7,880 bases of DNA from Deltaproteobacteria bacterium. Its GTDB lineage: Bacteria; Desulfobacterota; Desulfarculia; Adiutricales; Adiutricaceae. Location of the stretch: assembly GCA_031269135.1 (NCBI GenBank), contig JAISZP010000368.1, positions 1-7,880 of the forward strand, read 5' to 3'. The notes beneath the pieces are model-generated. The model saw nothing but the letters and a program-made list of their open reading frames with translations, had not been told where the DNA came from and did not search any database. Every line of letters begins with the position of its first letter. The stretch's first letter is position 1. A program made the translations under genes and the position numbers. Of this stretch, positions 1 through 6,444 are shown piece after piece.

Positions 1-7
1 AACCGTT

Positions 8-862
8 TTATTTAATTAAATGTTCTATTTTAGAGCTTTCTAGACCCGTTAAGGCCAAAACAGAGTCGACAGAATCCCCTCTTTTCAAGAGCTTTTCAGC
101 CATCTCCATCGTCGCTTGCTCTTTCCCCGTCTCTATGCCTACTTTTTCGCCATCTTCATGCCCTTTGAACCTAAAAGAGCGTTGGTCGCGCAGATGGCAA
201 TCACGTGACTTAGCAATGGCTATGGCGCGTTCGTCTGCGGAAAGATTAAGCAGCTTGGCTTGAGTTTTATTTATCACTGGGTCAAGTTGCGAGACCTTAT
301 CCAAGTCCTCCAGGCTACGAGCATCGAAGAATTTCAGCCAAGACCATAATGGGGCGCCGTCAGATTCAATCGGCACTTTAGGCAACTCTAAGACATATGT
401 TTCCGTCTTATCTGTAAGAGTCACTTTATGTATAGGGTCACCTAAAATATAATGGCTTTTATACTTAGGGTAATTTTCAATACAAATATAATCAGTGATA
501 ACTATAAAAATACTTTTTTTTAGGGTATCGAAAGTCTCGCCCCATTGCTCTATTTGATTGACGATCAGTTCCGCCCCATAGCACATTAATTGTTGGGGTA
601 AATGCGGCGTAGATGAAATTCGTACTTCAACATAGATGATTTCGCCTGACTCTGTCGTAACCTTAGCGTCAACAGCTCCTAGTTTGACGGTTTCGAAATC
701 CTGATCAAGGTAAGGATCTATGCCATTTAAAAACAACACTTTTTTAATTTCTGTTTCCAACAAAGAACTTAAAAATCCAGCAATCGCCCTCTTGGAACTC
801 TCTTCACCCAAGAGGCGTGAAAAAACATAATCATTTCGCGGCGACAAGAAAAATTCTCCCAT
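8..862 (-). CDS. Rpn family PD-(D/E)XK nuclease / putative transposase
   Basis: 284 aa. The N-terminus (LSPRNDYVFSRLLGEE, residues 6-21) is the signature opening of the Rpn/PDDEXK_2 family, recombination-promoting nucleases that cut DNA and move between genomes. The nuclease core should be D65 (VDAKVT) followed by E79 in YVEVRIS. The family usually has E-x-Q or E-x-K there, but here it is E79-V80-R81, so activity is uncertain. The C-terminus has the usual G/E/K-rich linker (EDGEKVGIETGKEQ) and a helical end (LLKRGDSVDSVLALTGLES) typical of full-length members, so the protein seems complete. I chose the second ATG (862) because AAGGA lies 8 nt before it; for the ATG at 871 the same site would be too close. 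The gene is monocistronic and visibly more A+T rich than the por genes, which fits horizontal acquisition (inference). Family assignment is firm; the biological role is not. Confidence 0.88.
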   Translation of the reverse strand: MGEFFLSPRNDYVFSRLLGEESSKRAIAGFLSSLLETEIKKVLFLNGIDPYLDQDFETVKLGAVDAKVTTESGEIIYVEVRISSTPHLPQQLMCYGAELIVNQIEQWGETFDTLKKSIFIVITDYICIENYPKYKSHYILGDPIHKVTLTDKTETYVLELPKVPIESDGAPLWSWLKFFDARSLEDLDKVSQLDPVINKTQAKLLNLSADERAIAIAKSRDCHLRDQRSFRFKGHEDGEKVGIETGKEQATMEMAEKLLKRGDSVDSVLALTGLESSKIEHLIK

Positions 863-1019
863 ATTAACCATCCTTTTGAATTTGTCCTAAATACTACAGC
901 GATTCTCAGCAGAGGCGGAAAACATTGATTTTGGCAGATTTTACCTTTTAAACGGTCGTCTATGCCGGAGCGAGAGTATTGTTGGACTATACGGTGAAAA
1001 GTAAAAAAGCGAAAGTCAT

Positions 1020-1066
1020 TCCGGCGTTTTCTCCGTCATGACGCCGGAGTTGACTTGGACGCCGGA
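1020..1066. repeat. REP-like inverted repeat with CCGGCG arms
   Basis: Arms TCCGGCGT (1020-1027) and ACGCCGGA (1041-1048) are perfect reverse complements separated by 13 nt. A further ACGCCGGA copy sits at 1059-1066. The form, a short GC-rich palindrome in an intergenic gap, resembles REP/BIME-type elements, but dispersal in the genome cannot be judged from one window. A similar CGCCGGA/TCCGGCG hairpin occurs inside the Tpt1-like gene at 7235-7255. Confidence 0.45.
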
Positions 1067-1153
1067 AAAACCGTTCGAACTTGCAAACTTGGGGATCGGT
1101 AGGAAAAGCGCTTCTCCCATAACAGAGTCGGATGCGTTCCAACAGGCGAATTA

Positions 1154-1207
1154 ACCAGTCTAACCTGTCTAACCAGTCTGAGCGGTCTGAGTGGCCTGAG
1201 CAGTCGA
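1154..1207. repeat. 9-bp tandem repeat, six degenerate copies
   Basis: Six adjacent 9-mers: ACCAGTCTA, ACCTGTCTA, ACCAGTCTG, AGCGGTCTG, AGTGGCCTG and AGCAGTCGA. Copies drift progressively from the first to the last, as expected of slippage followed by mutation. No open frame using this array looks coding. Confidence 0.75.
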
Positions 1208-1302
1208 AGGATCAAGAAAAGACAAGGCTTAAGCCGATCTTGTCAGTGTTTCTTATACTGGGACCATAGGTGCGGCATATCTAGAAAAACGCTCTTTTCT
1301 AT

Positions 1303-1340
1303 GATATTTTTCTTCTCTTTCGATATATTTCTTCTCTTAT
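1303..1340. repeat. 19-bp tandem repeat, two copies
   Basis: GATATTTTTCTTCTCTTTC (1303-1321) is followed directly by GATATATTTCTTCTCTTAT (1322-1340), matching at 16 of 19 positions. It lies in an A+T-rich, pyrimidine-skewed stretch. No function is evident. Confidence 0.6.
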
Positions 1341-1891
1341 GATGACTTTATTCTCGGTTATATCTTTTAATGACGCCTTTTCATGCTCATTTGACATTAT
1401 TGAGGAAATAAAATCCATCCGCGACCTACAATGCCCAGGCGGAACTAAGTTTAACACACCTTTCAGAGATATGCAATTGAGTATTTAAAAAATCTGCAAT
1501 TCTATTTTTGAAACTATAAGTTCTAGCGAACCCTTTTTCAATGACCTAAAAGCCGAGATGAAAAATCAAGTGAAAAGCGGCGAGAAAAAGATTTTTCAGC
1601 TATGATTTGCGTGACATCCTACGATGGTTGGCGGACGACTCCGGCGCGGATGACGATAGCGAGCAAGCAAGCAAGCAAGAGCGGACTCTTTGGAGCGGGC
1701 AGGCTAAAGCGTCGCCTTGGAGCGGACAAGCAAGCGCCGACAAAGCCCAAGAAGAAGAAAAACGAGATGCCCGTCCGCAGTTCGGCGGCTCGATGCCTGA
1801 CATTCATTGCCGCAGCAGGCGAAAGCGTCCAGTCGTTCGAGATGCGCCGTCAAGATGACGATGACTGGCTGGCTCGGAAAATGATGGCGAC

Positions 1892-1955
1892 GCTCTATGA
1901 TGTGGGGGTTCTATGATGCTTATGTTCTAGGATGTGAAAGTTCTAGGATGCGTTG
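1892..1955. repeat. 16-bp tandem repeat, four copies in strict phase
   Basis: The core G(T/C)TCTA(T/G)GATG begins at 1892, 1908, 1924 and 1940, exactly 16 bp apart, with a variable 5-bp spacer between cores (TGGGG, CTTAT, TGAAA, CGTTG). The core is conserved while the spacer changes, which differs from simple slippage and looks like spaced protein-binding sites or iteron-like repeats. It lies about 190 bp upstream of the orphan gene's putative promoter. Binding function is inference. Confidence 0.75.
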
Positions 1956-1986
1956 ATTCATGCAATCAATCAACACATCAACACAT
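1952..1986. repeat. 8-bp tandem repeat (x3) overlapping an inverted repeat
   Basis: CAATCAAT (1963-1970) is followed by two identical CAACACAT units (1971-1978 and 1979-1986). In addition GTTGATT (1952-1958) is a perfect inverted match to AATCAAC (1968-1974). The block abuts the 16-bp array, so together they form a continuous repeat-rich zone from 1892 to 1986. Confidence 0.55.
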
Positions 1987-2015
1987 CGATAAAGCGCTTG
2001 CCGAGAGCGATTCTG

Positions 2016-2040
2016 AGCAGGCGACATAAAGTTGCCTGCT
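2016..2040 (+). repeat. Strong stem-loop upstream of orphan gene
   Basis: AGCAGGCGAC (2016-2025) pairs with GTTGCCTGCT (2031-2040) through ten positions, one of them G-U, with a 5-nt loop ATAAA. There is no U-tract after it, so it is not a standard intrinsic terminator for plus-strand transcription. It sits about 40 bp before the TATAAT at 2078, so it may be an operator-like inverted repeat or a residual structure. Function is unknown. Confidence 0.5.
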
Positions 2041-2077
2041 ATAGCGGGAAGATCCCCGTTCCAGTTTAAGTCGAGAA

Positions 2078-2083
2078 TATAAT
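2078..2083 (+). promoter_or_regulatory. Possible -10 element of the orphan gene
   Basis: A perfect TATAAT lies 64 bp before the ATG at 2147. I see no good -35 hexamer at 16-18 bp upstream (CCCGTT at 17 bp), so this would need an activator or an alternative sigma contact. Its position supports starting the gene at 2147 rather than at the TTG at 2108, although transcription from here would include both. Confidence 0.3.
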
Positions 2084-2146
2084 TTCCGGGACCTGCAGTA
2101 CGCTCCTTTGATTGGCGAACGTTTCAGCTGTCAAAGCGCATTTCGC

Positions 2147-2914
2147 ATGGAGATTGACGTTTTCGGAAAAATCTCGACCGGCCTGATCTTCCATAACCCT
2201 GAATTGGAAGCGAAACAAATCAAGGACATGGAAATCGACGTCTCAAACACAAATGAAGACTTAAGCATATTAGCCGCGATGCTCGACATGCGGGCTTCGG
2301 CTGAAATCGTCAAAGGGAAAAAGCCTACAATCGCCGGCGTAAAAAAAGAGGTGAAGAAAATACTCAAGACCGAATATATGAAAGACGTCTTTAAATATGT
2401 AATGGTCCTCAAAAATGATGACGTTCTTCTTAATCATCATGCATCGGCGGATGCCTTGGAAAAAATACGCGCCGATGTTTTGGGGAAAACCGCCCTCTTC
2501 ACCGACCGAAGCGATTCGTCGAATGAAGAAATTGTCGGCGTCCATCTCAGCGCGGCCAGCGCCGAACAAGCATTCAGGAGGATGAACGATGGCGCGCACT
2601 TAGCCTCTCAGCCTACTTTCCAGTGGAACTGCGGCAACATCAGTGCACATCTTCTCACCTGGGCGCCGACCTATCGGCTGCGCGGCCTTTTGGCGAAAGA
2701 GTCGGCCGACGAAGGGCTGCGAATCGGCATCGACCAATTGATCGAAGAAATGAGCGCGATACAAAATACCGTAATCGTCGGCGGTGAAGGCGGCGACGAA
2801 AAGATGATTTCCGCCTTGACCTTCGGCGGCGAGATCGCCGAGAAAGCGACGTCGATTTACGAACTCGAAAGAAAGTATCCTATTAAGCAGCCGCAAACGG
2901 CGGGTTTTGCTTGA
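2147..2914 (+). CDS. Hypothetical protein (orphan, soluble)
   Basis: 255 aa; I do not recognise the family. No signal peptide, membrane segment, or Walker, zinc or HTH motif is apparent. Visible features are a repeated MEIDV at residues 1-5 and 28-32, a lysine-rich segment (56-79), a single cysteine in WNCGN (residue 162), a WAPTYRLRG segment (172-180) and a glycine-rich VGGEGGDEK (211-219) that could form a ligand-binding loop, though this is inference. The frame is open back to 2045 with only a TTG at 2108 as an earlier usual alternative start. Neither start has a clear Shine-Dalgarno, so the 5' end is uncertain and the gene could be a truncated remnant. The gene-like composition, the -10-like TATAAT upstream and a terminator shortly after the stop favour a real, single-gene transcription unit. 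It converges on the por operon. Confidence 0.65.
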   Translation: MEIDVFGKISTGLIFHNPELEAKQIKDMEIDVSNTNEDLSILAAMLDMRASAEIVKGKKPTIAGVKKEVKKILKTEYMKDVFKYVMVLKNDDVLLNHHASADALEKIRADVLGKTALFTDRSDSSNEEIVGVHLSAASAEQAFRRMNDGAHLASQPTFQWNCGNISAHLLTWAPTYRLRGLLAKESADEGLRIGIDQLIEEMSAIQNTVIVGGEGGDEKMISALTFGGEIAEKATSIYELERKYPIKQPQTAGFA

Positions 2915-2945
2915 ATGCGGCTGAAGTCCGCATCCACAGACACAC

Positions 2946-2975
2946 AAAAAAAAGGGGGCTCGGCCCCCTTTTTTT
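2946..2975. terminator. Bidirectional rho-independent terminator
   Basis: A perfect GGGGGC/GCCCCC stem (2954-2959, 2963-2968) with a TCG loop is flanked by A8 on the left and T7 on the right, so it works on both strands. It starts 32 bp after the orphan gene stop and 20 bp beyond the porB stop, and so serves both convergent units. Confidence 0.93.
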
Positions 2976-2994
2976 GTTCGGCGCTTAAAAGCCG

Positions 2995-3942
2995 CTACAC
3001 GGGAAAAGTTTCCGATAAGCTGACTATCCTATCGTATTCGCTATTGACCTTTTTGGTGATGGCCTCGATGTCTTCAGCGTTGAGGTGCCTAAAACGGCCT
3101 TGGATCTTGAAATAATCGGCGATGGGCGTGGGTTTGTCGACCTTACGAATCGCGTAATGACCATCTAAGACCTCGTAGAGAGGAAAGATCCTGGTTGAAA
3201 CAGCCAGCTTTGCGCTCTCGACGGCCAACTCCGCCTTCATACGCCAGCCGGTGGGGCATGGAGCATAGACGTGCATGTAGGCTGGGCCTTCGATGGCGAC
3301 GGCCCGGCGGATCTTGTTCATCAAATCCAAGTAGTTGGCCGGAGTGGCTGTGGCCACGTAGGGTATGCCATGAGCGGCGGCGATGGCCGGCATATTTTTC
3401 TTCCAGGTGTATTGACCTTTGGATTTGACGCCGACCGGAGAGGTGGTGGTGTTGGCCCCGAAGGGAGTGGCCGAACTTCTCTGGATGCCGGTGTTCATAT
3501 ATGCTTCGTTGTCGAGACAGACGTAGACGAAGTCGACATGCTGCCTCTCCAAGGCCCCGGAGAGGGCCTGCAGACCGATGTCGGCCGTGCCGCCGTCGCC
3601 GGCTATGGCCACCACCGGAATGCGCTGTTGATGGCCGCGGCCTTTGCGCCTGAGAACATGAACGGCCTGCTCGACGCCGGAGGCCACAGCGGCCGCATTT
3701 TCGAAGGCTATGTGAACCCAGGGCATTCTCCAAGCCGACTGAGGAAAAGGACCGGTGCACACTTCCATGCATCCGGTCGCCGACACGGCTATAAATTCAG
3801 TTCCCAAGGCTTTCAAAAGGAGCCTTAGGGCGAGGACCTCTCCGCAACCCTGACAAGCCCGGTGGCCAGGGGCCAAAGAGTCCGGCCCCTTAGGAAAATT
3901 TTTTGCGGTTACCTTTTCAAAGGGCACATCAGCGGCTCTCAT
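2995..3942 (-). CDS. porB: 2-oxoacid (pyruvate):ferredoxin oxidoreductase, beta subunit
   Basis: 315 aa, full length for PorB. This subunit binds thiamine pyrophosphate and one [4Fe-4S] cluster and carries out decarboxylation with the alpha subunit. The TPP motif is GDGGTADIG (115-123) through LDNEAYMNTG (143-152). The likely cluster ligands are C30 and C33 (CQGCG), C58 (TGCMEVC) and C229 (APCPTGW). The SSATPFGANTTTSP segment (156-169) and KKNMP (181-185) are typical of pyruvate-type beta subunits rather than the shorter 2-oxoglutarate type, though substrate is inferred by resemblance only. The start codon overlaps the porA stop by 4 nt (ATGA), indicating translational coupling, and a GGGGGTG ribosome site lies just upstream inside porA. 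It is the last gene of the operon and is followed by the terminator at 2946-2975. Confidence 0.95.
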   Translation of the reverse strand: MRAADVPFEKVTAKNFPKGPDSLAPGHRACQGCGEVLALRLLLKALGTEFIAVSATGCMEVCTGPFPQSAWRMPWVHIAFENAAAVASGVEQAVHVLRRKGRGHQQRIPVVAIAGDGGTADIGLQALSGALERQHVDFVYVCLDNEAYMNTGIQRSSATPFGANTTTSPVGVKSKGQYTWKKNMPAIAAAHGIPYVATATPANYLDLMNKIRRAVAIEGPAYMHVYAPCPTGWRMKAELAVESAKLAVSTRIFPLYEVLDGHYAIRKVDKPTPIADYFKIQGRFRHLNAEDIEAITKKVNSEYDRIVSLSETFPV

Positions 3943-5105
3943 TCGAGCACCCCCACTATTTCGTAACGGGTCTGGCCCTGCTGAGCCGCCGCCCGATCAA
4001 AGATATATTTAAAATCGTCGCGAGTTACGTCGCGACCGCCAAGTCCGAGGACGAAGTTGGAGATGTTGGGCTTTTGGGAAGCCGAATAAAAAACCGACAT
4101 CATCTCCAAGCCTACCGGCCCGTAAGGCGCGCCCAAGACCAGGTGACGGTCGATGACGGCTAAATTCTTGGCGTGTCCCACCGCTTCCACGATTTCTTCG
4201 ATAGGGAGCGGACGCCATAACCTGAGCCTCACGATGCCGACCTTCTTGCCCTGAGCTCTGAGTTCATCGACCGCCGTCATGGCCGTCTCCGAGATCGAAC
4301 CCATGGCCAAAACGATGGTCTCGGCGTCTTTGGCTTGATAGGATTCCACGACGTTGTACTGGCGACCGAAGACGTCGTTAAATTCGGCGAAGGCCTTTTT
4401 GATGACCGTCTTTGAGGCCAAAAGGGCGTCATCGGTCGCTTTGCGGGACTCGGTGTAATACTCCGGCCCGCCCAACAGACCAAGAGACATCGGCGCTTTG
4501 ATGTCGAGCTTGAAGCAGGGGACGAAAGGCGGCAAGAACTTATCGACGGTTTCTTTATCGGGAATCTCGATAGGTTCGATGAAGTGGGAAAGAGTGAAAC
4601 CGTCGAGATTCAAGCTGACGGGCAGACTGACCTTCGGGTCTTCCGCCACGCGAAAGGAGATCAGAGTCAAGTCCAACGATTCCTGTCCGTTTTCGGCGAA
4701 TAAGCAGATCCACCCGGCGTCGCGGACGCTCATGATGTCGGAATGGTCGTTCCAGATGTTGATCGGCGCGGATAAGGCCCGGTTGGCGATGGCTAAGACG
4801 ATTGGAGTCCTCAAGACCGGGGCGATGTAGATCATCTCGTTCATCAAAGCCAAGCCCTGAGAACTGGTGGCGGTGAATGTCCTGGCGCCCGCCGCCGAAG
4901 AACCCAAGCAGGAACTCATGGCCGAATGCTCGGATTCAACCGGGATGTAGGCGGCGTCAAGAGAACCGTCGGCGACCAACTCCGAGAGGTGCTCCACGAT
5001 GTGAGTCTGCGGAGTGATGGGGTAAGCGGCGATGACGTCGGTGTCGGCGAGCTTCACCGCCTCGGCCACAGCCAAAGAGACTTCGATACCTATGCGCTTG
5101 GCCAT
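3939..5105 (-). CDS. porA: 2-oxoacid (pyruvate):ferredoxin oxidoreductase, alpha subunit
   Basis: 388 aa, normal length for PorA. The N-terminal domain contains AYPITPQT (27-34), VESEHSAM (56-63) and NRALSAPINIWNDHSD (108-123). By homology with characterised PFORs, T31, E59 and R109 line the 2-oxoacid/TPP site. The C-terminal half (about 260-380) is the transketolase C-like domain, with VGIVRLRLWRPLP near its middle. Together with PorB it forms the TPP active site of the cytoplasmic enzyme; the oxidised product is an acyl-CoA (acetyl-CoA if pyruvate is used). The ATG lies one base after the porD stop and is preceded by GGAGGTG inside the end of porD, a strong ribosome site. No key residue is obviously missing. 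Confidence 0.95.
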   Translation of the reverse strand: MAKRIGIEVSLAVAEAVKLADTDVIAAYPITPQTHIVEHLSELVADGSLDAAYIPVESEHSAMSSCLGSSAAGARTFTATSSQGLALMNEMIYIAPVLRTPIVLAIANRALSAPINIWNDHSDIMSVRDAGWICLFAENGQESLDLTLISFRVAEDPKVSLPVSLNLDGFTLSHFIEPIEIPDKETVDKFLPPFVPCFKLDIKAPMSLGLLGGPEYYTESRKATDDALLASKTVIKKAFAEFNDVFGRQYNVVESYQAKDAETIVLAMGSISETAMTAVDELRAQGKKVGIVRLRLWRPLPIEEIVEAVGHAKNLAVIDRHLVLGAPYGPVGLEMMSVFYSASQKPNISNFVLGLGGRDVTRDDFKYIFDRAAAQQGQTRYEIVGVLE

Positions 5106-5106
5106 T

Positions 5107-5403
5107 TTACACCTCCTCTAAGGTCATGGTTATGGCCTTCTTGGGGCATTCATGGGCGCAGATGCCGCATCCCTTGCAATAATCCAGATCAGCCTTGTAA
5201 TATTTCTCCGGAGCCATGTCTTGATAGACGCCGTCAGGACAGTAGTAGTAACAAAAACCGCAGTAAATGCACTTTTCCTTATCCAACACCGGACGCACCG
5301 ATCTCCAGTCGCCTGTCTTGAAAGCTACCGTGCTGCCGGGAGCGCCGCAAAGGCCCAGGGGCAAATCGCCAACTTTAACTAAAGCATCTATGGGCTTTTT
5401 CAT
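5107..5403 (-). CDS. porD: 2-oxoacid (pyruvate):ferredoxin oxidoreductase, delta subunit (2x[4Fe-4S] ferredoxin-like)
   Basis: 98 aa. Two classic CxxCxxCxxxCP motifs are present, C45/C48/C51/C55 and C76/C79/C82/C86, so the protein should carry two [4Fe-4S] clusters that pass electrons from the TPP/PorB cluster to ferredoxin. The N-terminal 40 residues (PLGLCGAPGSTVAFKTGDWRS region) match the usual extension of PorD, which docks on the other subunits. The ATG shares one base with the porG stop (TAATG), and AAGGGGGTG lies upstream as ribosome site. It is stand-alone here rather than fused to another subunit, as in the four-subunit archaeal and bacterial enzymes. Confidence 0.95.
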   Translation of the reverse strand: MKKPIDALVKVGDLPLGLCGAPGSTVAFKTGDWRSVRPVLDKEKCIYCGFCYYYCPDGVYQDMAPEKYYKADLDYCKGCGICAHECPKKAITMTLEEV

Positions 5404-5993
5404 TACGCCACCCCCTTGGTTTCTTCATACGCCCGCTTGAAGGCGGCTAGATTTTTGACGGCCAACGCCCCGCCGAAACGGTGGGTGAAGGGTTCCTCAA
5501 CGTCTTTAAGGGTGGCCTGGCCTAAAACCTTGGAGAAGGCGCCGAGCATGACGGTATTGGTGATCGGCACTTTGAGCTCTTCCAATGCGATTTTGACGGC
5601 GTCAATGGTGGAAATCTTCTGCGTGAAGCCATACCGATTTCTAATTTGCTCTTCGCTTTGGTGGGTGTTAATCAACAGCAAACCATCGGGCTTGAGTCCC
5701 TGATCAACTTTGGTCACGTTCATGACGGTTGGATCTAAGACGACGACGACATTGGGTTCATACACCTTCTCGCGTATCCTGATGGGAGAATCGGATATGC
5801 GAAGAAAAGCCGTCACAGGGGCTCCGCGCCTTTCTGGGCCGAAGCTGGGAAAAGCCTGGGCATACTTGCCCATACCGATGGCTGTTTGAGCCATCAGCTC
5901 AGCCGACGTGACAGCGCCCTGACCGCCGCGGCCGTGAAACCTAATTTCGAGCATAGACATAATTGTAATTCCTGAAGCGTCTTGCGACGCCAT
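5403..5993 (-). CDS. porG: 2-oxoacid (pyruvate):ferredoxin oxidoreductase, gamma subunit
   Basis: 196 aa from the chosen start. The core begins MLEIRFHGRGGQGAV (14-28), the diagnostic opening of the gamma subunit; FPSFGPERRGAPV and VVVLDPTVM follow in the usual order. In single-chain PFORs the equivalent domain is thought to contact CoA. Start choice: the ATG at 5993 has a very strong AAAGGAGG 10 nt upstream. A second option is the ATG encoding residue 12, with AGGA 9 nt upstream, and this would give the more usual length for the family. An upstream in-frame ATG at 6026 would place the Shine-Dalgarno inside the gene and is rejected. It is the first gene of the operon and is coupled to porD by a 1-nt overlap. 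Confidence 0.93.
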   Translation of the reverse strand: MASQDASGITIMSMLEIRFHGRGGQGAVTSAELMAQTAIGMGKYAQAFPSFGPERRGAPVTAFLRISDSPIRIREKVYEPNVVVVLDPTVMNVTKVDQGLKPDGLLLINTHQSEEQIRNRYGFTQKISTIDAVKIALEELKVPITNTVMLGAFSKVLGQATLKDVEEPFTHRFGGALAVKNLAAFKRAYEETKGVA

Positions 5994-6135
5994 GGAGTTA
6001 CAGCCTCCTTTCAAATTTTTTCGCATTTTCGGCGAAAAAGAAAACTACAATTTGTTCGCTTAAGAACAAAGAAAAAAGCCGTTAGAAAGCTGGATTTGAT
6101 TGTTTAAGAAATAAGCTGTACCTGCTAGGATCATC

Positions 6136-6155
6136 AAAATTCGCAAGCGAATTTT
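6136..6155. repeat. Perfect inverted repeat in the por upstream region
   Basis: AAAATTCGC (6136-6144) and GCGAATTTT (6147-6155) are perfect reverse complements separated by two bases. As an RNA it would form a hairpin with a small loop. As DNA it is a 20-bp near-palindrome, the usual form of a dimeric repressor site. It lies about 140 bp upstream of the porG start, close to the TTGACA on the minus strand. Regulatory role is inferred. Confidence 0.5.
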
Positions 6156-6168
6156 TAATTCGTCAAAA

Positions 6169-6193
6169 TGTGTCAAAAAATTTGTAGGACACA
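6169..6193. repeat. Inverted repeat TGTGTC/GACACA
   Basis: Six-base arms TGTGTC (6169-6174) and GACACA (6188-6193) are separated by 13 A+T-rich bases, followed directly by an A7T7 tract (6193-6206). The left arm contains the minus-strand TTGACA. It could be an operator shared by the por operon and the plus-strand promoter at 6214; this is inference. Confidence 0.35.
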
Positions 6194-6213
6194 AAAAAAT
6201 TTTTTTGCTTAAA

Positions 6214-6222
6214 TGCTATAAT
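6214..6222 (+). promoter_or_regulatory. Extended -10 promoter-like element
   Basis: TGCTATAAT is a perfect extended -10 (TGn plus TATAAT) preceded by an A7T7 tract resembling an UP-like sequence. No clear -35 exists at 17 bp (AAAAAA). Transcription would run away from por into the repeat-rich gap towards the Tpt1-like gene. Confidence 0.35.
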
Positions 6223-6444
6223 TGATTAGCACATAATGATTATTAAGCATTCTTCGGCATTGGGGAGAGGTCGTCGGACCCGTCGAAGCGTTGATGGGCG
6301 AATCCGGCGGAAAGCGCCGCAGTTCGGTTTTTTCGAGCTTTACATCAGCGAGGAAAGGCGAGAGCGCCTCTCTAGTTTCTTTCATGTTAGCAAATATTTG
6401 ACGCAAAATAAAGAACAGCGTCGAGAAAATCCCTCCAGCAAGGT

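Larger units (their letters stand above)
863..2146. other. Long intergenic region rich in short repeats, no convincing gene
   Basis: About 1.3 kb between the divergently transcribed Rpn gene and the orphan gene. Open frames at about 1600-1916 exist on both strands, but their products are low-complexity (K/R/A/S-rich), lack good ribosome sites and overlap one another, so I do not call them genes. The region instead carries several unrelated repeat arrays and inverted repeats, listed separately. A GCAA unit is repeated four times at 1663-1678. A palindrome GGCTTAAGCC sits at 1226-1235, inside GACAAG/CTTGTC arms (1221-1226, 1239-1244). A 9-bp inverted repeat TGAAAAATC/GATTTTTCA lies at 1559-1567 and 1590-1598. 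No tRNA or rRNA was recognised. Confidence 0.6.

Noticed and set aside
8..871. Insertion sequence around the Rpn gene
   Set aside because: No terminal inverted repeats or target duplications seen on the sides within the window; the downstream side is only 7 bases long.
1391..1413. TTGACA followed by an A+T-rich stretch as a promoter
   Set aside because: No acceptable -10 hexamer at 16-18 bp spacing and no gene downstream.
1602..1916. Overlapping open frames on both strands, up to 104 codons
   Set aside because: Products are low-complexity and rich in K, R, S and A, there is no ribosome site, the frames overlap each other, and the 3' end runs into the 16-bp repeat array.
1892..1986. CRISPR array
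   Set aside because: Repeats are 11 bp with 5-bp spacers, far too short, and no cas gene is present.
2131..2947. Three minus-strand frames opposite the orphan gene
   Set aside because: They overlap each other, and the last crosses the terminator. The plus frame is the only one with a terminator placed correctly after its stop.
3271..3828. 185-codon plus-strand frame inside porB
   Set aside because: Antisense to a firmly identified gene, so it is a shadow of its codon pattern.
6171..6176. Minus-strand TTGACA as the por -35
   Set aside because: The hexamer at 17-bp spacing reads AATTCG. It could still be used with an activator, but I cannot support it as a standard promoter.
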